A stretch of DNA of 64,000 nt, taken from positions 1 to 64,000 of the forward strand of contig JAQMWT010000496.1 in the NCBI GenBank assembly GCA_029834535.1. The letters are read 5' to 3'. The DNA is from Chrysophaeum taylorii. Its lineage: Eukaryota > Sar > Pelagophyceae > Pelagomonadales > Pelagomonadaceae. The notes beneath the pieces were generated by a model, which saw nothing but the letters and a program-made list of their open reading frames with translations, was not told where the DNA came from and did no database searches. Shown one piece after another: positions 38,896 through 50,611 of this stretch (its first letter is position 1; every line of letters begins with the position of its first letter). Both the position numbers and the translations under genes were made by a program.

Positions 38896-39284
38896 TCAAA
38901 CGTTGTCCCCCCTCCCAATTCCCGAATCGCCCAAAAGAAAACCCTTGACTCTAGGCACCGCGAGCGAGAGGGTAAAGTAAAAAGTAAAATGAAGTAAAAT
39001 CAAATCAAATGAGGTTATTTGACTCTATTCGTTTAAATCTGTAGAGTAAAGGTAGGGACAATTAAGAAACGCCGCCGCTGATAGCGAGCGATAAGTTGGT
39101 GACAGCGCACCAAAAACCTCGGTTTTTTCGATGAGTGCAAGGTATGTTTGAAACATACCTCGAACCTGCCCACTATACAAGTTTTCAGTACACCACCCCA
39201 AGCCGTACGAAGACGAAACAATGGTGCAACCCCTTCGCAAGGCCACCGCGCCCGCCACAGGCCTCTCTGAGCGCGTGTTGAACG
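38896..39284. other. Gene-free stretch
   Basis: AT-rich to mixed sequence with a GTAAAATGAAGTAAAATCAAATC simple stretch near 38970-39010. No protein with recognisable features. It may be the 5' end of the transposon that follows; no terminal inverted repeat was found. Confidence 0.4.
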
Positions 39285-42200
39285 TTCAAAACGTCGGAGG
39301 GAAGGGGTCACGCCGGCCAAGGCTGCGAAGAAGCCCGCTGCGCGGCGCCAGCGACGCAGCGACCTGCGAGACGGCGAGTGCGTTTGCTGCATGAACAAAC
39401 TCTAAGGCGCGGGGGCGGGGGAGTCCCTCGACTTGGAGAGGATTCTGTCGGCGACGGGCGAACTTCCCGTCACCTTCTACGCGTGCTCGGCTGTCTGCCG
39501 GAAGGACTTCGCGCCAACGAAGAAAGCCTGTTCAAGCGAGGTGCACGCAATCTGCCGCCGACTCTCCGACGCGCTCACGCGGCATCTGAACACGGACATT
39601 CGGCCTGGCGACGCGGTCCACGTCTTGGAGATCTATCGCCCCACCGTAACTTCCTCGAGTGCGACGGCACGGTCGAATCGCTCCACTACGACTCGAGCTT
39701 GGGGACGGTGATGTTCATGGTGAACACCATCACGAACGGCACCGTCAAGGTGGGCTTGCAGGGGCTCGAGTCGCGCGGCATATCTCAGTCCACCGCCGCC
39801 TCGCTGCTGTCGCCGCCGCCGAAGCGAAAGTCGATGTCGGGTGGGCCGCCGCCTAGCCCGACCAAGAAGGAGCTCAAGCGGCAGCTGTCGCAACTCGAGA
39901 AGAAGTTAGCGACGTTGCGCGCCAGCCTCGAGTCGCAGTCCGACCGCGCTTTGCAGGCGTAGAGAGACCGCGACGCAGCGCACGACGACGCTCTCACGCG
40001 CACGACGACGCTCTCAACGCTGAGGTGGTGGCTGCGGCGGCGGAGGAGCGCCGAGAGCAGACCGAGATGCAGCTGGAGAAGGCTGTCCGTGTCGCCGCAG
40101 CTCGAGAGGAGCGGCTCAAGGTGCTGATCAACCGACACAAAGACGCCAAGTCCAAGCAGCGCTCCCGCGACGCCGAGAAGCTCGAAGCCAAGATTCCGAG
40201 CTCGAGGCCACCCGGCAGCAGACGGACGAGGTGGCCAAGGAAGCGGCCGCGGCCGCCGAGAGACGTACCCGTGCTCGGCTCTCGCGTTCGAATCCAAAGG
40301 AGTACCGCAAGCTTCAGTCCAGCTATGCCGACGTCAACAAGCTCAACCGCGAGCTTCAACTGGATCTCTTCGCCGCCGAAGGGCGCGCCGATGCTAATGA
40401 GGAGGAGGTCGGGCGGCTGCAAAAGCGAGTCGAGGAGCTTGAGGAGCAACGGGCGCAGATCTGGGTGCCTTCGAAGCCGGCGGGCGCCGGTGCCGGCTCT
40501 GGGGCGCCATCCAAGCTTCGGCGGCTGTACATGAAGCTTTTAGTACTTCGCGTGCCACCGGCCGAGATCTCCGAGGCTGTCGCGTCGGTCGTCTTAGCGG
40601 TGCTGGGTCCCGAGCTGGCCGCGGAGCTCGAACTGCCGAGTGCGGATTTCGCGCGTAAGCTGCGCGGCGAGATGGGCCCACTCCAGGAACTTCTGGTCGC
40701 CTTGGAGCTCAACGAATCCGGCGTCGCCTCGGTGGCCACGGACGCCTCGCCTATGGACGGCATCGAGATCGGGACGGCACACATCACGACCAAGAACGGC
40801 AGGGACATGACGCTGCCGTGCTACGAGCTTGCCGACCAGACCGCGGCCGGCGAGGCACAAAGTCTGGCTGCCCGCTTCGCGTCTATGGATCGGCTTCTGG
40901 AGCACGCGCGCAACACCTTCGCGGCGCGCCACGGGAACGAGGCTGCGCGCGCTGCCCTGCCAGCAGCTGAGTCGACATCTCTCCTCCAGCTTGACGGCGC
41001 GGTGATCGAGACCGACAACGCAAAAGCCGCTCTTGCGACAAGGCGCGAGCTCGAAAAGCTGGTGTCGGAGGCCGCCAAGAGCAACTTCATCAACAAGGGG
41101 GGCGAGGACGCCTGGAACACACTGTCAGACTCGGAGTGACGGTACGAGGCCAAGCTCTATCAGGCCAACTGCATGCGGCATCTCGGTACGTCATTCTGGA
41201 TTTTTCTTTTAAATCGACCCACTGCGCAGGCAACACGTTTCTGGATGGTGGCGCGGCATTCGAGGCCAAGCTGCTGGCCACCCTTCTGAAAGACTTCCTT
41301 CTCAAGTTCAACGAACTCCGTCTGACGTCCGACCTTGACAAGGTCATCCACGCCGTTTCTAAGTGCTTTGGCGAGGGCATCAAGCGGTACGGCGGCAGCT
41401 TTGGCGCCGACCTGCGCGCCTACTTGGCTAAGGAGTGCACCGACGAGCTCTATCTGACGCTCGGCCGCACGGACAAGGGGACCCGTCAAGGTGCTCGAAC
41501 TGCCTCTGCCTGGATCGTCGTCCATAACCTCCGGCTGCTCGTCGCATACGTGGAGGACAAGCTCTACTCGACGCAAAACGTGCTCCGGGACAACCTCTAC
41601 GCCACCCTCACCTCCAAAGAGGTCGTGGGTGCCTTATACGCCCGCGCCGTCATAGAGGACAAGTTACTGTCCCTTTCCGCTTCTTTGCAGCCTCTACGGA
41701 GCTCGAGGGCTGGGCCGTCCTGGACATGGCGCCGATCCTCGACCAGACCCACGCCTTCTTCCGCACTTGCATCGACAACCCGGACAAGGTGGCTACTCTC
41801 GACTACCAGGCCTTTGACGTCAATGAGGAGATCGAGGCCTACCAGGAGTTTTCGGCCGTCCGCTCTGAGTCAACGAAACGCCCAGTCGATGGCAAGACCT
41901 CGATCCGCGACGTCGCGGCCGTCCGCGACATCATCTTCGGTGAGCTCGACCCACAGATCAAGGGTGTCATGCTCAAGATCATTAAGGCCTGGGGCGAGGG
42001 CTGCCTCCACACCTTCGACAATGGTCAGGCGACGCGCTATGTGGACGGCGGCGAGCTGGCCAAGGCGAACCCGACAGATGAGCTCAAGACGGCGTACGCT
42101 GGCTCGAAACGTCACACGAACCGCTGCGAAAGCCAATTTGGAGGCGCCAAGTACCACAGTAGAATCTTCCCCTCGAGCAACATCACGAGTATCTGCGGTG

Positions 42201-43484
42201 TCATTGCCTGCAGTAGGGATGATGTGTTTGGCCGCCTTGGTGACTCGATCCGTGCCCAGCGTAGCACGCAGGTCGATGACAGCGGCGCGAGCGGGCTGAC
42301 CGTGGAGCGCCGGCGCAAGGATGAGCAGAGCGATGGAGTGCTGGCGAGCTCTCACCCCAGCTCGCGGCGGCAGCGCTCGAGACTGCTCGCCCCTCACGTG
42401 CAGATTGGACAGCCGACGCGAGGGCTCAGCACGAAGCTGCCCAAGAGCGCCGTCGCGACAAGGATCGAGAGGCGCGGGAGAAGGCGCTCAACCACCAAGT
42501 CGAGGCTTTGGCCAAGGCCAAGTCGGCCCTCGAGGTCACGCCCATCATCGTCGAATCGGATCTCCACGATGGGCGCGTGACTCTGCAAAAAATCACTCGC
42601 GAGCTTTCCACTTACCTTGCTTCGCTCTCGTCGGACGCAGAACGATCCCGCGTGCTGACTGGGCAGATCAAGCGCCATGTCTTGGGTATGGGGCTGAAAG
42701 AGCTCCGGCCCAAGTCCTACACGTCGACGACCGACGCAAATATCGGCAAGGCCGGCAGCACGGTAAACGTGGCCTTCCTGACCGAAACACTGGAGCGGAT
42801 TTTTTCGACCATCAAATCTGAGAAGCTCCCGTTAGTGTATGAGGCCGCGGTGCCATCGGAGCAGCGACGGTGCTTGCCCGAGTTTGGTACATCGACCGAT
42901 CTCCGTCGTTCTCTCGAGGCCCGTCGCCTCGCGAGCGACGAGGATCTCCATGCCCAAGCCGACGAGCGAATCGCGAAGCGGAAGCGACCTGCAGCTCCGA
43001 CACGACAGCGATGCCGACGTTCGACGACAATCTGATCGGCAAACGCGTGGAGGTGCTGACGAAGTTCGACGGGTACGATGATTTCTACTGGAATCGGAGC
43101 GTTATCGATGCAGTCAGCAAACCCGGGATGCACGGGCGGCAACGTCGTTACGGCTGGATTTACTTCGTATACAAGAGGGAGGATAAAGAGGCCTGGTTCA
43201 ACGCGAACCGCCCCTCGTACTTCAACGGCTCCAAGGCCAACTCTTGGCGCTTTGTAATGGACCTTAAACCTCTCGTCGACGTGGAAGGCCGTCCCGAGCG
43301 CCGCAAGCTGAGCCCAAGGATGAAGACGACGATTTGTGACGTCCCGACGCAACGGGCCTCAAGACGAGCCACGGACAGGCCCGGACTATCCGAGGTCGCG
43401 TCTCCGACTCACTTCCTCGCTCCAAACTCAACGGCACCCTCCCCCCAGCTGCCCTGCGCATTGTTGACGACGCAACGCGTCTGA
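39285..43484 (+). pseudogene. Unclassified DDE-like transposase with coiled coil and C-terminal barrel-like domain
   Basis: The gene is broken into successive frames. It starts with a basic N-terminus and a Cys-rich patch (GECVCCMNKL, then a stop; FYACSAVCRKDF) at 39330-39600. A long coiled coil covers 39860-40480. A catalytic-looking region follows: SVATDASPMDG (first Asp) at 40730, a middle part in 41136-41690, and HTNRCESQFGGAKY with a Glu in 41726-42290. Then comes a charged helix in 42400-43025 and a C-terminal module (IGKRVEVLTKFDGYDDFYWNRSV, YGWIYFVYKREDKEAWF) at 43010-43270. The D and E placement suggests an RNase H-fold transposase of a protist family I cannot name. At least six frame changes make it non-functional as read. 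Confidence 0.5.
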
Positions 43485-44129
43485 GCGCCTCACGTGTATC
43501 GTATACTGCCCAGAACGGCGCCTCCGATGACCAAGTAGGACGATTATCAGCGCTAGCAGTGCTGAAATTGGAGATATGAAGTCCGGACCACCGCAGAGTG
43601 TCTCCCTTGGATGCAACTCCGCGATCATAAATAAAAAAAACGCGAGTTGTTCGGGTCGACTTCGCTGTGGCCGTGCACCCCAGGTTTCTTGATTGCCCCT
43701 AGTAAAGGTGCAACGCTGATAACATCTCTCTAGCCGCTCGTTAGGTGAGTGGCGGCACCGACCTGTGTACAAGGCCGATCAAGGTCGCAATTCCACTGAA
43801 AAGTCCAGGATTGCCGCCCAATGCACGACTCGAGTCACTGATTCCGCGTCCCATGAGATCGACGTCATTGTCGGCCAGTTCGATCACCATGGCGCCAAAG
43901 TACCCCCGCAACATTATCAGCCGCATTGAAGCTACTTTTTCTAATGCTGATCGCCGCTACGCGTGAAACGGAGATCGGCTTCATTCTAAGAAGGGACCTA
44001 TGTCAGAAACTCCTGATTTTCATTATCCCCCCCCACAGCAATCGCTTCTTCACCTGACACCATATACTCCCTAGTCGTCGCCGCTCTGCTGGGCACACCC
44101 TTGCATTCGGGTACTTTTATACGGCGCCT
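43485..44129. other. Gene-free stretch
   Basis: No recognisable gene. A 61-codon minus-strand frame (43926-43741, MRLIMLRGYFGAMVIELADND) has a plausible composition but no support. Confidence 0.4.
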
Positions 44130-44140
44130 TATAGTCGTTA

Positions 44141-44496
44141 CCCTGATCGCCGACCGCACGGTTGCGATGGAGGACGGTGCCTTATGAATCCAGAGCCTTG
44201 CGAGGGCATCCGCCCTCCCGGCGAAGGTTGGCACCTATTCGCCTCCCGGGCGGGCCGGTTGGCAGCCGGGACGTTCGCAGTGGGACGGGTTATGGCCGGG
44301 GGGCGCTGACGGAATGTTATCGACGAGTTGGTTGTCAGTCACATCGCGGTCTCCGCGTCGCATGGCGACAAGCCTGATGATCACTCTCCGCCGACCCACC
44401 TCTCGGCGCCCGTCTTCTACAGACCCGTGATTCTGGACTGGCTCCTGTCGGTCCGGCCTGGCTCCCATGCTCGGGAAAGGTTTGAAGTTAGTCAGC
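44141..44496 (+). mobile_element. SINE-like element, copy 2 (longest)
   Basis: A 356-bp element flanked by the 11-bp duplication TATAGTCGTTA (44130-44140 and 44497-44507). It starts CCCTGATCGCCGACCGCACG and ends GAAGTTAGTCAGC. It shares about 300 bp with the insert at 23844-24168 in opposite orientation and extends 33 bp further at the 5' end. It belongs to the same family and was inserted independently. Confidence 0.85.
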
Positions 44497-44507
44497 TATA
44501 GTCGTTA

Positions 44508-45308
44508 TTGTGATCTGCCTGCACAATCAAGGCCCAGTCGAGCAAGAAGGCGCTAGAGCTGGCAGATGGTGGTGGTCAAGTCCCAATCGCGTTCACCCAC
44601 AGGAAGATATACAAGGGCTGAAATCAGGTAGTTCTAGCGTCAAGAAAGTCAATAAAGTCTATCTCAACCGCCAGCTCGGATGATTTGTGTAGAGATACCA
44701 TACGTACAGGCTAGGGCTTTCCAGCCAGGTCATCGCTCACAACCCCGCGGGTCGGCACTTCAGGCGGCATGTGCAACGCTTGGTCTGAGCGATATACCGA
44801 GCAGTTTTGTGATTGTGGGTGAAAGAAAGGTTTTTCGTGGTTGAGTGTGTTGTTGCCAAGGCCTCGCTCACACCTTCCTCGAAAAAAGGGTAACCGCGGA
44901 AATGCACAGGGAACAAGAGGTGGGCGCTGAGGGTGCCAATAGGGGCTAGCCCCACAGGACAGGACACCCTGTATGCCAGTAGCAAATCAGATAGGTCATA
45001 CTCTCGTGTGAACACGTACTCGTATCATTTCATGAGCTACGATACTACCCGAACCATTATGCTAAATGCACAGTTGAAACCACACACCCGAGCCAGAGAG
45101 ATTGAAACCGTGTCGAACTACGTACAAGGCCCGTGGCACGGTTGGAACAATTCTGCAGCATTTCCAGGACGCTGCAGTTACAATCAATAAATCTCGCTAA
45201 GCAAAACACTTCTCAGCAGATTCCAGCTATGGCAAATCAGGCGACGACAGAGAATTAATCATGAAAAAAAAAATGAATGAGCTACACCACGAGGTGAATC
45301 CTCATTAA
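44508..45308. other. Intergenic region downstream of VPS16
   Basis: No gene recognised. It contains the 3' flank of VPS16, and short frames on both strands have no coding features. Confidence 0.5.
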
Positions 45309-48025
45309 TCATGTCTTAGCCTTGAATTGTTCAATGATCATCAACACACGTTCATCTGTGCACAGATGGCCGACTTGGTTGAGGCGGTCGATATCTTTCA
45401 ACCTACAAGCAGCGTCCGCAGCACGCTGCCATAGTTTCAAACGCATATAATACTCAAAACGCTCCTCGATTGAAGGCAGACGCGAAACGTAAACTTCACA
45501 CTCTGAAGGCGGGTGATTGTTGGCTGTACACGCCCGCAGAAAAGGCACGTAGCCCACAGGAGACTTCTTCTCATCGGCAAAAGCACGCAATAAGTCGAGT
45601 TGCCCTGAAGCAGCTAAAGCACGGATCTTTACATAGTAAAAGCGACGCTCGGGCACTTTGAATCGGCGACATATCTGTTGAGCTTCGTTCTGAAGGGCCT
45701 GTGCGTCATCAGGCTGAGACACGCTGAGAGCTACAAGGTTATAGACTGTCTCAGCAATCGACATGTCGAAGAAACATTCAATGCCAAATCGCTTTTCAAG
45801 CTCAAGCTGTGCAAGTGTAAGTGAAATCTGTTCTTCTGTAACTCGTAATTCGAATTGGGAGTCTGATCTGCACAAGCCAAAAATTCTGGCAGCCTCGTGT
45901 ATATGTTCTAACCGCGCACTCAGCTTGACCTGATTGTAACCCACAGAAATGACTACGTCACCAGCATCTGCGTAAGATTGCCCAACAGCCAAAAGGAAAT
46001 TTCGGGCTCTCAACCAATCGCCATTGCAACCTGCTCGATATAGGTAGTAGTCAATCAGAAGATTCCGCGCGATGGGATAAAGGGTTGGACGTCGACGTGT
46101 AGCACCATCCTCGACTGCTTTTTTTTTTTGCCCTTCATGATGATCATGGTGAGAATCTCGCGGTTTTCGTGATCTATCAAACGTGCATAAAGCCAGATAC
46201 ATTATGTCTACCTCGAGGGAATTGATTGCCTTCTGCACAGCAAGTTCGTACTCAGGCATGTTCAACAGAAGTTTAACTTGTTGAACAGCATTAACTTCAA
46301 AATCAAGCAGCATAGTTGCCAGTCTTCGGCGCTCGGCGTCACCTGCAGCTGCGGCCAGTGTGACATATGAAATGAAGGCGTCTTGTTTCTTCAAGCCTGA
46401 ATGTATTGAGTCACGGATTGCTTCATCTGAGCTCTGGTTACTGCTTCGAGTCAGCTTCATGCATGCCCAATCGACAAGGATGCCTTCAGATCTAACTCCC
46501 AGGTGTTCAGAAATTCTGAGAGCGAGGGCATGTCGTCTGCGTGACAGAAGACGGCGAATGACGATTGGTGGTGTAAGAAATTCATATTGATGAGAGGTAA
46601 GCGGCATACCCGGATCAGCACGACGTAGCTGATTCAACACACGCAATTTCCGGCAGGTATCGGCAAATACGTTAGCTGCGAAACGCCCAAAGCTGGAGAA
46701 GCTTTTTCCATAAGAAGCCGCACGAAGGTATGTTTTTTGCTGACATGGCACAAGCTCGGCGGCTGCAGCAGATATACAGGCGCGCACGGCATGCATTATT
46801 TGACACGGGGGGTGCATGGAGCGCATGTGTTCATCAGCTTTGGGGTCACCATCGTCAAAAGCCTCCATTGCATCGTAAAGCATGGCAGCTAAGTCCGTGG
46901 AACCGATACGGTGAATAGTCTCAATCGGCCCTGGTACTCGCCGCAACAACTCGCATGTATTCTTGCTTACAATGCGACAACAATCGGACTCCGCAACGAT
47001 ATGGAGAGGGAGTGAGTACGAGAATTTTAGCCAATGGCCATAGGGTCCTATCATCAACAAGAAGTAATGCCAGTGTAACACAATGGAGTCTTCGCCACAC
47101 CAGGCCATCTGTGAAGGCCTATTGGTTGTGGAAGTGTCGAAATCCAGTACCTTTGTAGTAAATGACGTTGACAACACTGTTAACACGCCAGATGTAGTGA
47201 AGCAGGCCAAAAAGCGGCCGTTAGGAGCAACGGCCATGTCAAGCACCGGCGTTGTAAGACGCCCCTGCAACATTTGGTCTTCACAACTGTTTCGATCGAC
47301 TACGATTATTGAACTGTCTTTGGAACTAAGAATGACTTCCACGTGGCCTGAAGATGTGAAGCGCGGTTCAAGCACAACCATCGCTGTTGCAGGGCGCGCG
47401 CTTGACAGTCCTGTGCGCATCGCATAAACTTGTGGACTGGAGACCCCAACATTGTCACATGCATGTATCACCATTTGGTTTGTAAGGGCAACCATGCCAA
47501 CACCCCATACTACTGCATTAAGCACAGATCGATCTTTTGTCATGGTACGACTGAAGAGGCTAAACGTCTTGACTGTGCGGCCCTGTACATCGTACAAAAC
47601 CGTAGATCCATCTTCAAGGACGGACAACAGTTGCTCTTCTTCTGTCCATCCCAGTCCGGAGATGCGGTTGTTTTCTAATTGCATCGATGCCAAAAGCAAA
47701 CCTATGTTGAACACATCTCGCTAAGCCTGTCATGATGGGTCTCAACAAACCAGATGTGGTGTAGATGCATAGCCCTTGGTGTCCCGAAGACGTCTGGACA
47801 GCTCGTCATAATACTTCATAATCCCTCATATACCTCATATATTTCCGAAATATTTTGGACGACAGCTATTGGGCCGCCACATCTGGCACCGCACACCCAC
47901 GCACTCGAGATGTCTACTTGCCAAGACATCTGTGCACTGGCGGTTATCATGATGCACGTCGAGCAGCTTACTTCAAAGACCTGCCATTTCTGGTACTGTA
48001 CATCACCTAGCGGTTGCCACTCCAT
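45309..48025 (-). CDS. VPS16: VPS16, HOPS/CORVET core subunit
   Basis: Two exons: 48025-47834 (64 codons) and 47720-45309 (803 codons plus TGA), total 867 aa, close to the usual 800-850. VPS16 is the class C Vps subunit that holds VPS33 in the HOPS and CORVET tethers, driving fusion at endosomes and vacuole/lysosome. Exon 1 has the family start WQPLGD..YQKWQVFEV and GGPIAVVQN. Exon 2 opens RDVFNIGLLLASM, followed by the beta-propeller region (LGWTEEEQLLSVLEDGSTVLYD). The helical Vps16 C-terminal domain ends with RRFYYVKIRALAASGQ and KKSPVGYVPFLRAC. The ATG at 48025 has an in-frame TAG 15 bp upstream. Without splicing, an in-frame TAG precedes exon 2. A poly-Lys/His insertion lies near 46120-46160. 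It appears intact and is probably the only host gene here. Confidence 0.95.
47721..47833 (-). other. Spliceosomal intron of VPS16
   Basis: 113 bp, GTATAT donor and CTTAG acceptor, phase 0. Removing it joins EIYE to RDVFNIG, which restores the conserved N-terminal alignment of VPS16 proteins. Confidence 0.85.
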
Positions 48026-48058
48026 GTTAAAATCAGACTAGTGCAGGTCTAGCATGTA

Positions 48059-48234
48059 TTAGGGCCGGCGCGGCAGGGCCTTCGGTTGAATTACAAGCAG
48101 ATTCGACCATAAACCGGGGTTGAGTCTGCGGTCTGTACGTCCCTTAGGTCTGAAACTAGGCCCTATATTTGAAGTTCTGACTCGGTTCCCGACGAGCGTC
48201 ACTGAAAAGCTTAAGTGTACAAGGTCAGTACATA
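48059..48234 (-). mobile_element. Helitron 3'-end remnant
   Basis: On the minus strand GCCCTGCCGCGCCGGCCCTAA ends in CTAA followed by T at 48058, identical to the 3' end of the complete Helitron at 51877. GCCGCGCCGGC can form a short hairpin. Only about 40 bp match the other copy. The element is cut off by another Helitron's 5' end at 48235. The terminus lies 34 bp from the VPS16 start codon. Confidence 0.75.
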
Positions 48235-48656
48235 TCCTATGGTTGAAAAACTAGCCCTCTCGAAGAGAGGGTGTTTGCCAAACCTCTTTAGATGATTAAT
48301 GCGCGCGCGAAACCGTCGACGCCAGGTCAGTATATAAGTACATTGCATACTAAACGGATCGCGAAAAACGGGGAGTTCAATGTGCGTCACGTCGGTGTGT
48401 CTGTCTGTCTGTGTGTGTGTCCTGTCAGTCTTCCGTCGTTTCTTTTTCGCCATATCAGTATATCAGTACATTGCATACTAAACGGATCGCAAGAAACGGG
48501 AAGTTCAATGTGCGTCACGTCTCTCTGTCTGTCTGTCTGTCTGTCTGTGTGTCCTGTCAGTCATCCGTATTTTCTTTTTAGTTCGAGCGGAAGAAGATTA
48601 AGAAGAACAAGCCGTAATGCAGGGAAAAAGCACTAATGCAGGGAACAAGAAAAAAG

Positions 48657-49461
48657 ATCAGCGTTGGGAATTCACTTCAGCAAGTGAACGTAAACCACTT
48701 CACCAGCCACGCAACTTTGGTGAAGTGAATTGAAGTGAACACGTCGCCCTACGTGGCTATCGTGAACCTTGGTGAAGTGAACGCCACTTTTTATTTTGCG
48801 CCAGAGCCGGTCCCTACCGCGCCCCGTCAGTTCCGTGCCCCCCGCCCGCTATTGCCTAGGTCTGGTGCTCTTAGATTCATTCGCGTTTCGGGGCGAAGGA
48901 GGAGTCACCGTGGATGGTGTTCAGTGTTTCTTACTTTAGGCGATGTGAACGACCTCGGTATCTTCGTCTTGTTCTTCCTTTCTCATCCAACCCCATACCC
49001 GCAGAGTCGTCGGGGATAGTGCTTCCGGAGTTTTTGAACTCGGTCTCGGCGAGGTCGCTATGCTTGATCCGGGCCGCCGCAATGAAATTCTTCTTCGCGC
49101 GCAGTAGGGCAACTTTGTCCGCCTCGTCCGCGCCGAGCAAGACGTTTTCCTGGTTTATCATCCAGTTTTGCCGGGCGTGTTCGACGTCAGCATCGACATC
49201 GGCATTTTCTTGTGCTCCTCCTTCCGTTCCGCGTTTCCTCCTCCTCATCAACATTATCCTCCACCTCCAGGTAGCGCGGCTCGACTTCACTCATCAGACG
49301 GGGTCAGGGTCAGGCCGTCAGCCAAGGTGAATGAATGAGAAGTGAACACTGGACTTCGGACACAAAATTTCGGTGAAGTGAAGTGAAGTGAAGTGAGGTG
49401 AAGTGAAGTGAACCAAATTCAGTGAACCTAGTGAAGTGAGCCCAGTGAATTCCCAACGCTG
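48657..49461. mobile_element. Non-autonomous hAT-like element
   Basis: 805 bp with perfect 18-bp terminal inverted repeats CAGCGTTGGGAATTCACT, flanked by the 8-bp duplication AAAAAGAT (48649-48656 and 49462-49469). CAG ends and 8-bp duplications are hAT traits. The complete Helitron has the uninterrupted target sequence. Both ends carry many subterminal GTGAAGTGAA words, likely transposase binding sites. The centre has a minus-strand frame (49290-48931) with RQNWMINQENVLLGADEADKVALLRAKKNF, a possible captured fragment. There is no transposase. Confidence 0.9.
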
Positions 49462-49469
49462 AAAAAGAT

Positions 49470-50180
49470 TACGGAAAGACAAGCCGAAACGTCCACGGAA
49501 CGTCATGGTGCACGAAACGCCGGATTTCGTGCATACCGCCCGGCGATGCCCGCCGCCGGATTTGCGCGGGAAGAAGAAAGACGCGCAAAATGCTTTGAAA
49601 AGAAACTGGTATTCCACTGTTCTCGCCTAGGAGTGGAATGGCGACGAGAAAATATACAGTCGCACCGTTCGTGCGTGGAAGCGCGCCGCTCGTCGCGAAG
49701 CCGCGGTTGCCGGTGAGGAGGATGTGGCGATGCCACTTGAGCGTGAACGCGAGGGCAATCGTCGTAGTCACCAGCGATGCCCGCCGCCGGAGTTACGCGG
49801 GAAGAAGGAAGACGCGCAAAATGCATTGAAAAGAAACTGGTATTCCACTGTTCTCGCCCAGGAGTGGAATGGCGACGAGAAAATATACAGTCGTACCGTT
49901 CGTCCGTGGAACCGCGCCGCTCGTCGCGAAGCCGCGGTTGCCGGAGAGGAGGATGTGGCGATGCTACTTGAGCGTGAACGCGAGGGCAATCGTCGTAGTA
50001 ACCACCAGCGGCGTGATGAGCGCTTACAACAAGCACAATGCGGCGACGAGGACGCGATGCGCGCGCTCGAGGACCAACGCGAGGCTACTCGTCTGCGGAA
50101 CCAGCAGCGGCGTGATGAGCGCTTTGAACAAGCACAAGGCGGCGACGAGGACGCGATGCGCGCGCTCGAGGACCAACGCC
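49470..50180 (+). pseudogene. Helitron repeat ORF1, fragment
   Basis: Homologous to the ORF1 of the complete Helitron (62936-61285). Its first part is present twice (GRCPPPDLRGKKKDAQNALKRN-type segment at about 49545 and 49780), ending with two 33-residue repeats (GGDEDAMRALEDQREATRLRNQQRRDERFEQAQ type). It is cut off at 50180, where Helitron terminal sequence follows. Frame breaks at 49630 and 49720. Confidence 0.7.
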
Positions 50181-50210
50181 AGTATATCAGTACATTGCAT
50201 ACTAAACGGA

Positions 50211-50430
50211 TCCTTTGGTTCAAAAACTAGCTCTCTCGAAGAGAGGGTGTTTGCCAAAGCTCTTCGGGTGATTAATGCGTGCGCGAAACCGTAGCCGCCA
50301 GCTCAGTATATCAGTACATTGCATACTAAACGGATCGCGAAAAACGGGAGGTTCAATGTGCGTCACGTCTGTGTGTCTGTCTGTCTGTGTGTGTGTCCTG
50401 TCCGACTTCCGTATTTTCTTTTTACGTGCT
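50211..50430 (+). mobile_element. Helitron 5' fragment, third copy
   Basis: Starts TCCTTTGGTTCAAAAACTAG after an A, inside an ACGGATCG unit of the second copy. It includes the CTCTCGAAGAGAGGGTG palindrome and one CATTGCATACTAAACGGATCG block, then stops resembling the family after CGTATTTTCTTTTT near 50430. Confidence 0.75.
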
Positions 50431-50492
50431 AGAACGAGAAATTACCTATAGGACGCAAGACTGCTTCCAAACCAGGAATGTTGAACGGCGCT

Positions 50493-50517
50493 ATATTATA
50501 TTGCCCAAATATAATAT
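50493..50517. repeat. Perfect 10-bp hairpin
   Basis: ATATTATATT, five-base loop, AATATAATAT. It lies between the Helitron fragment and the hAT relic, downstream of the relic gene. It could be a 3' end signal or an AT-rich structure; there is no other evidence. Confidence 0.5.
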
Positions 50518-50611
50518 CGTTTTTTTTTCCGTTTTATATTGATGTTATATAGAAGCCATTTAAAAAAACGCCTATACAAAAATTAGACAAACCAACAGCC
50601 AACAGCCCAAC

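Larger units (their letters stand above)
48235..50210 (+). mobile_element. Helitron 5' fragment, second copy
   Basis: It begins TCCTATGGTTGAAAAACTAG after an A, as expected for a Helitron 5' end, and resembles the complete Helitron's 5' end (63469 leftward). It has the CTCTCGAAGAGAGGGTG palindrome, two copies of the CATTGCATACTAAACGGATCG block with TGTC microsatellites, and the first part of the repeat ORF. It is interrupted by a hAT-like element (48657-49461) and by another Helitron 5' end at 50211. No 3' end was found in this orientation. Confidence 0.8.

Noticed and set aside
43741-43926. Small hydrophobic minus-strand ORF
   Set aside because: 61 codons, no homology recognised, no conserved neighbour; it could be chance.
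44141-44496. tRNA-like gene in the SINE head
   Set aside because: I tried to fit box A and box B and a cloverleaf to the first 90 bp and could not. Kept as SINE-like only.
44737-45015. Minus-strand ORF downstream of VPS16
   Set aside because: Composition is random-looking and it lies in the 3' flank of VPS16. No motif found.
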